Shown one piece after another: positions 14,371 to 14,373 of a stretch of 14,373 nt of DNA. The position numbers were made by a program, and so were the translations under genes. Source of the stretch: an uncultured Ruminococcus sp. (GTDB taxonomy: Bacteria; Bacillota; Clostridia; Oscillospirales; Ruminococcaceae); contig CAMWJT010000012.1 of NCBI GenBank assembly GCA_947174625.1, forward strand, positions 1 through 14,373, written 5' to 3'. Within the stretch, counting starts at the first letter, position 1. Every line of letters begins with the position of its first letter. The notes under the pieces are model-generated. The model did no database searches and was not told where the DNA came from. It was given only the letters and a program-made list of their open reading frames with translations.

Positions 14371-14373
14371 GCA

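Overview
The window looks like core chromosome of a low-to-moderate GC Firmicute, most likely a Clostridia / Ruminococcus-type gut anaerobe. Grounds for this are near-consensus sigma-A promoters, AGGAG-type ribosome binding sites, T-rich intrinsic terminators, an OadG-type sodium-pump subunit, and a LacI-controlled sugar ABC importer that lacks its own ATPase gene. The genus is an inference. No mobile element, integrase, CRISPR array or phage gene is visible.

Layout. (1) 1-4409: the 3' two thirds of gltB, then gltD, encoding glutamate synthase, closed by a 16-bp-stem terminator. (2) 4410-4960: an intergenic block with an orphan near-consensus promoter on the plus strand, a tRNA-Arg(CCU) on the minus strand with its own promoter and terminator, and the promoter of a LacI-family gene. 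(3) 4963-9708: a sugar-uptake locus with a LacI/GalR regulator, a solute-binding lipoprotein with a (GDA)10 linker, two MalF/MalG-type permeases and a strong terminator. (4) 9739-9967: a consensus promoter driving a 58-codon ORF that starts like a RelB/DinJ antitoxin but is not full length. (5) 9959-12190, minus: a ParC/GyrA-type topoisomerase subunit with its own promoter. (6) 12299-12739, plus: an unrecognised 146-aa Cys-rich protein, ending at a hairpin shared with the convergent MscS-type channel gene (12791-13675, minus). (7) 13794-14370, plus: a divergent promoter and a complete OadG-like gamma-subunit gene at the window edge.

How the genes work together. GltB and GltD form one enzyme for ammonium assimilation. 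The LacI regulator, lipoprotein and permeases form one regulated importer that must borrow an ATPase encoded elsewhere. The remaining genes are independent single transcription units, each with its own promoter.

No new multi-gene system stands out. The most interesting signals are non-coding: A/T-only palindromes sitting on or next to stop codons of four plus-strand genes, a 10-bp-arm inverted repeat between lacI and the lipoprotein gene, a large hairpin without a T-run between the lipoprotein and permease genes, and a strong promoter with no gene that points into the antisense of the tRNA.
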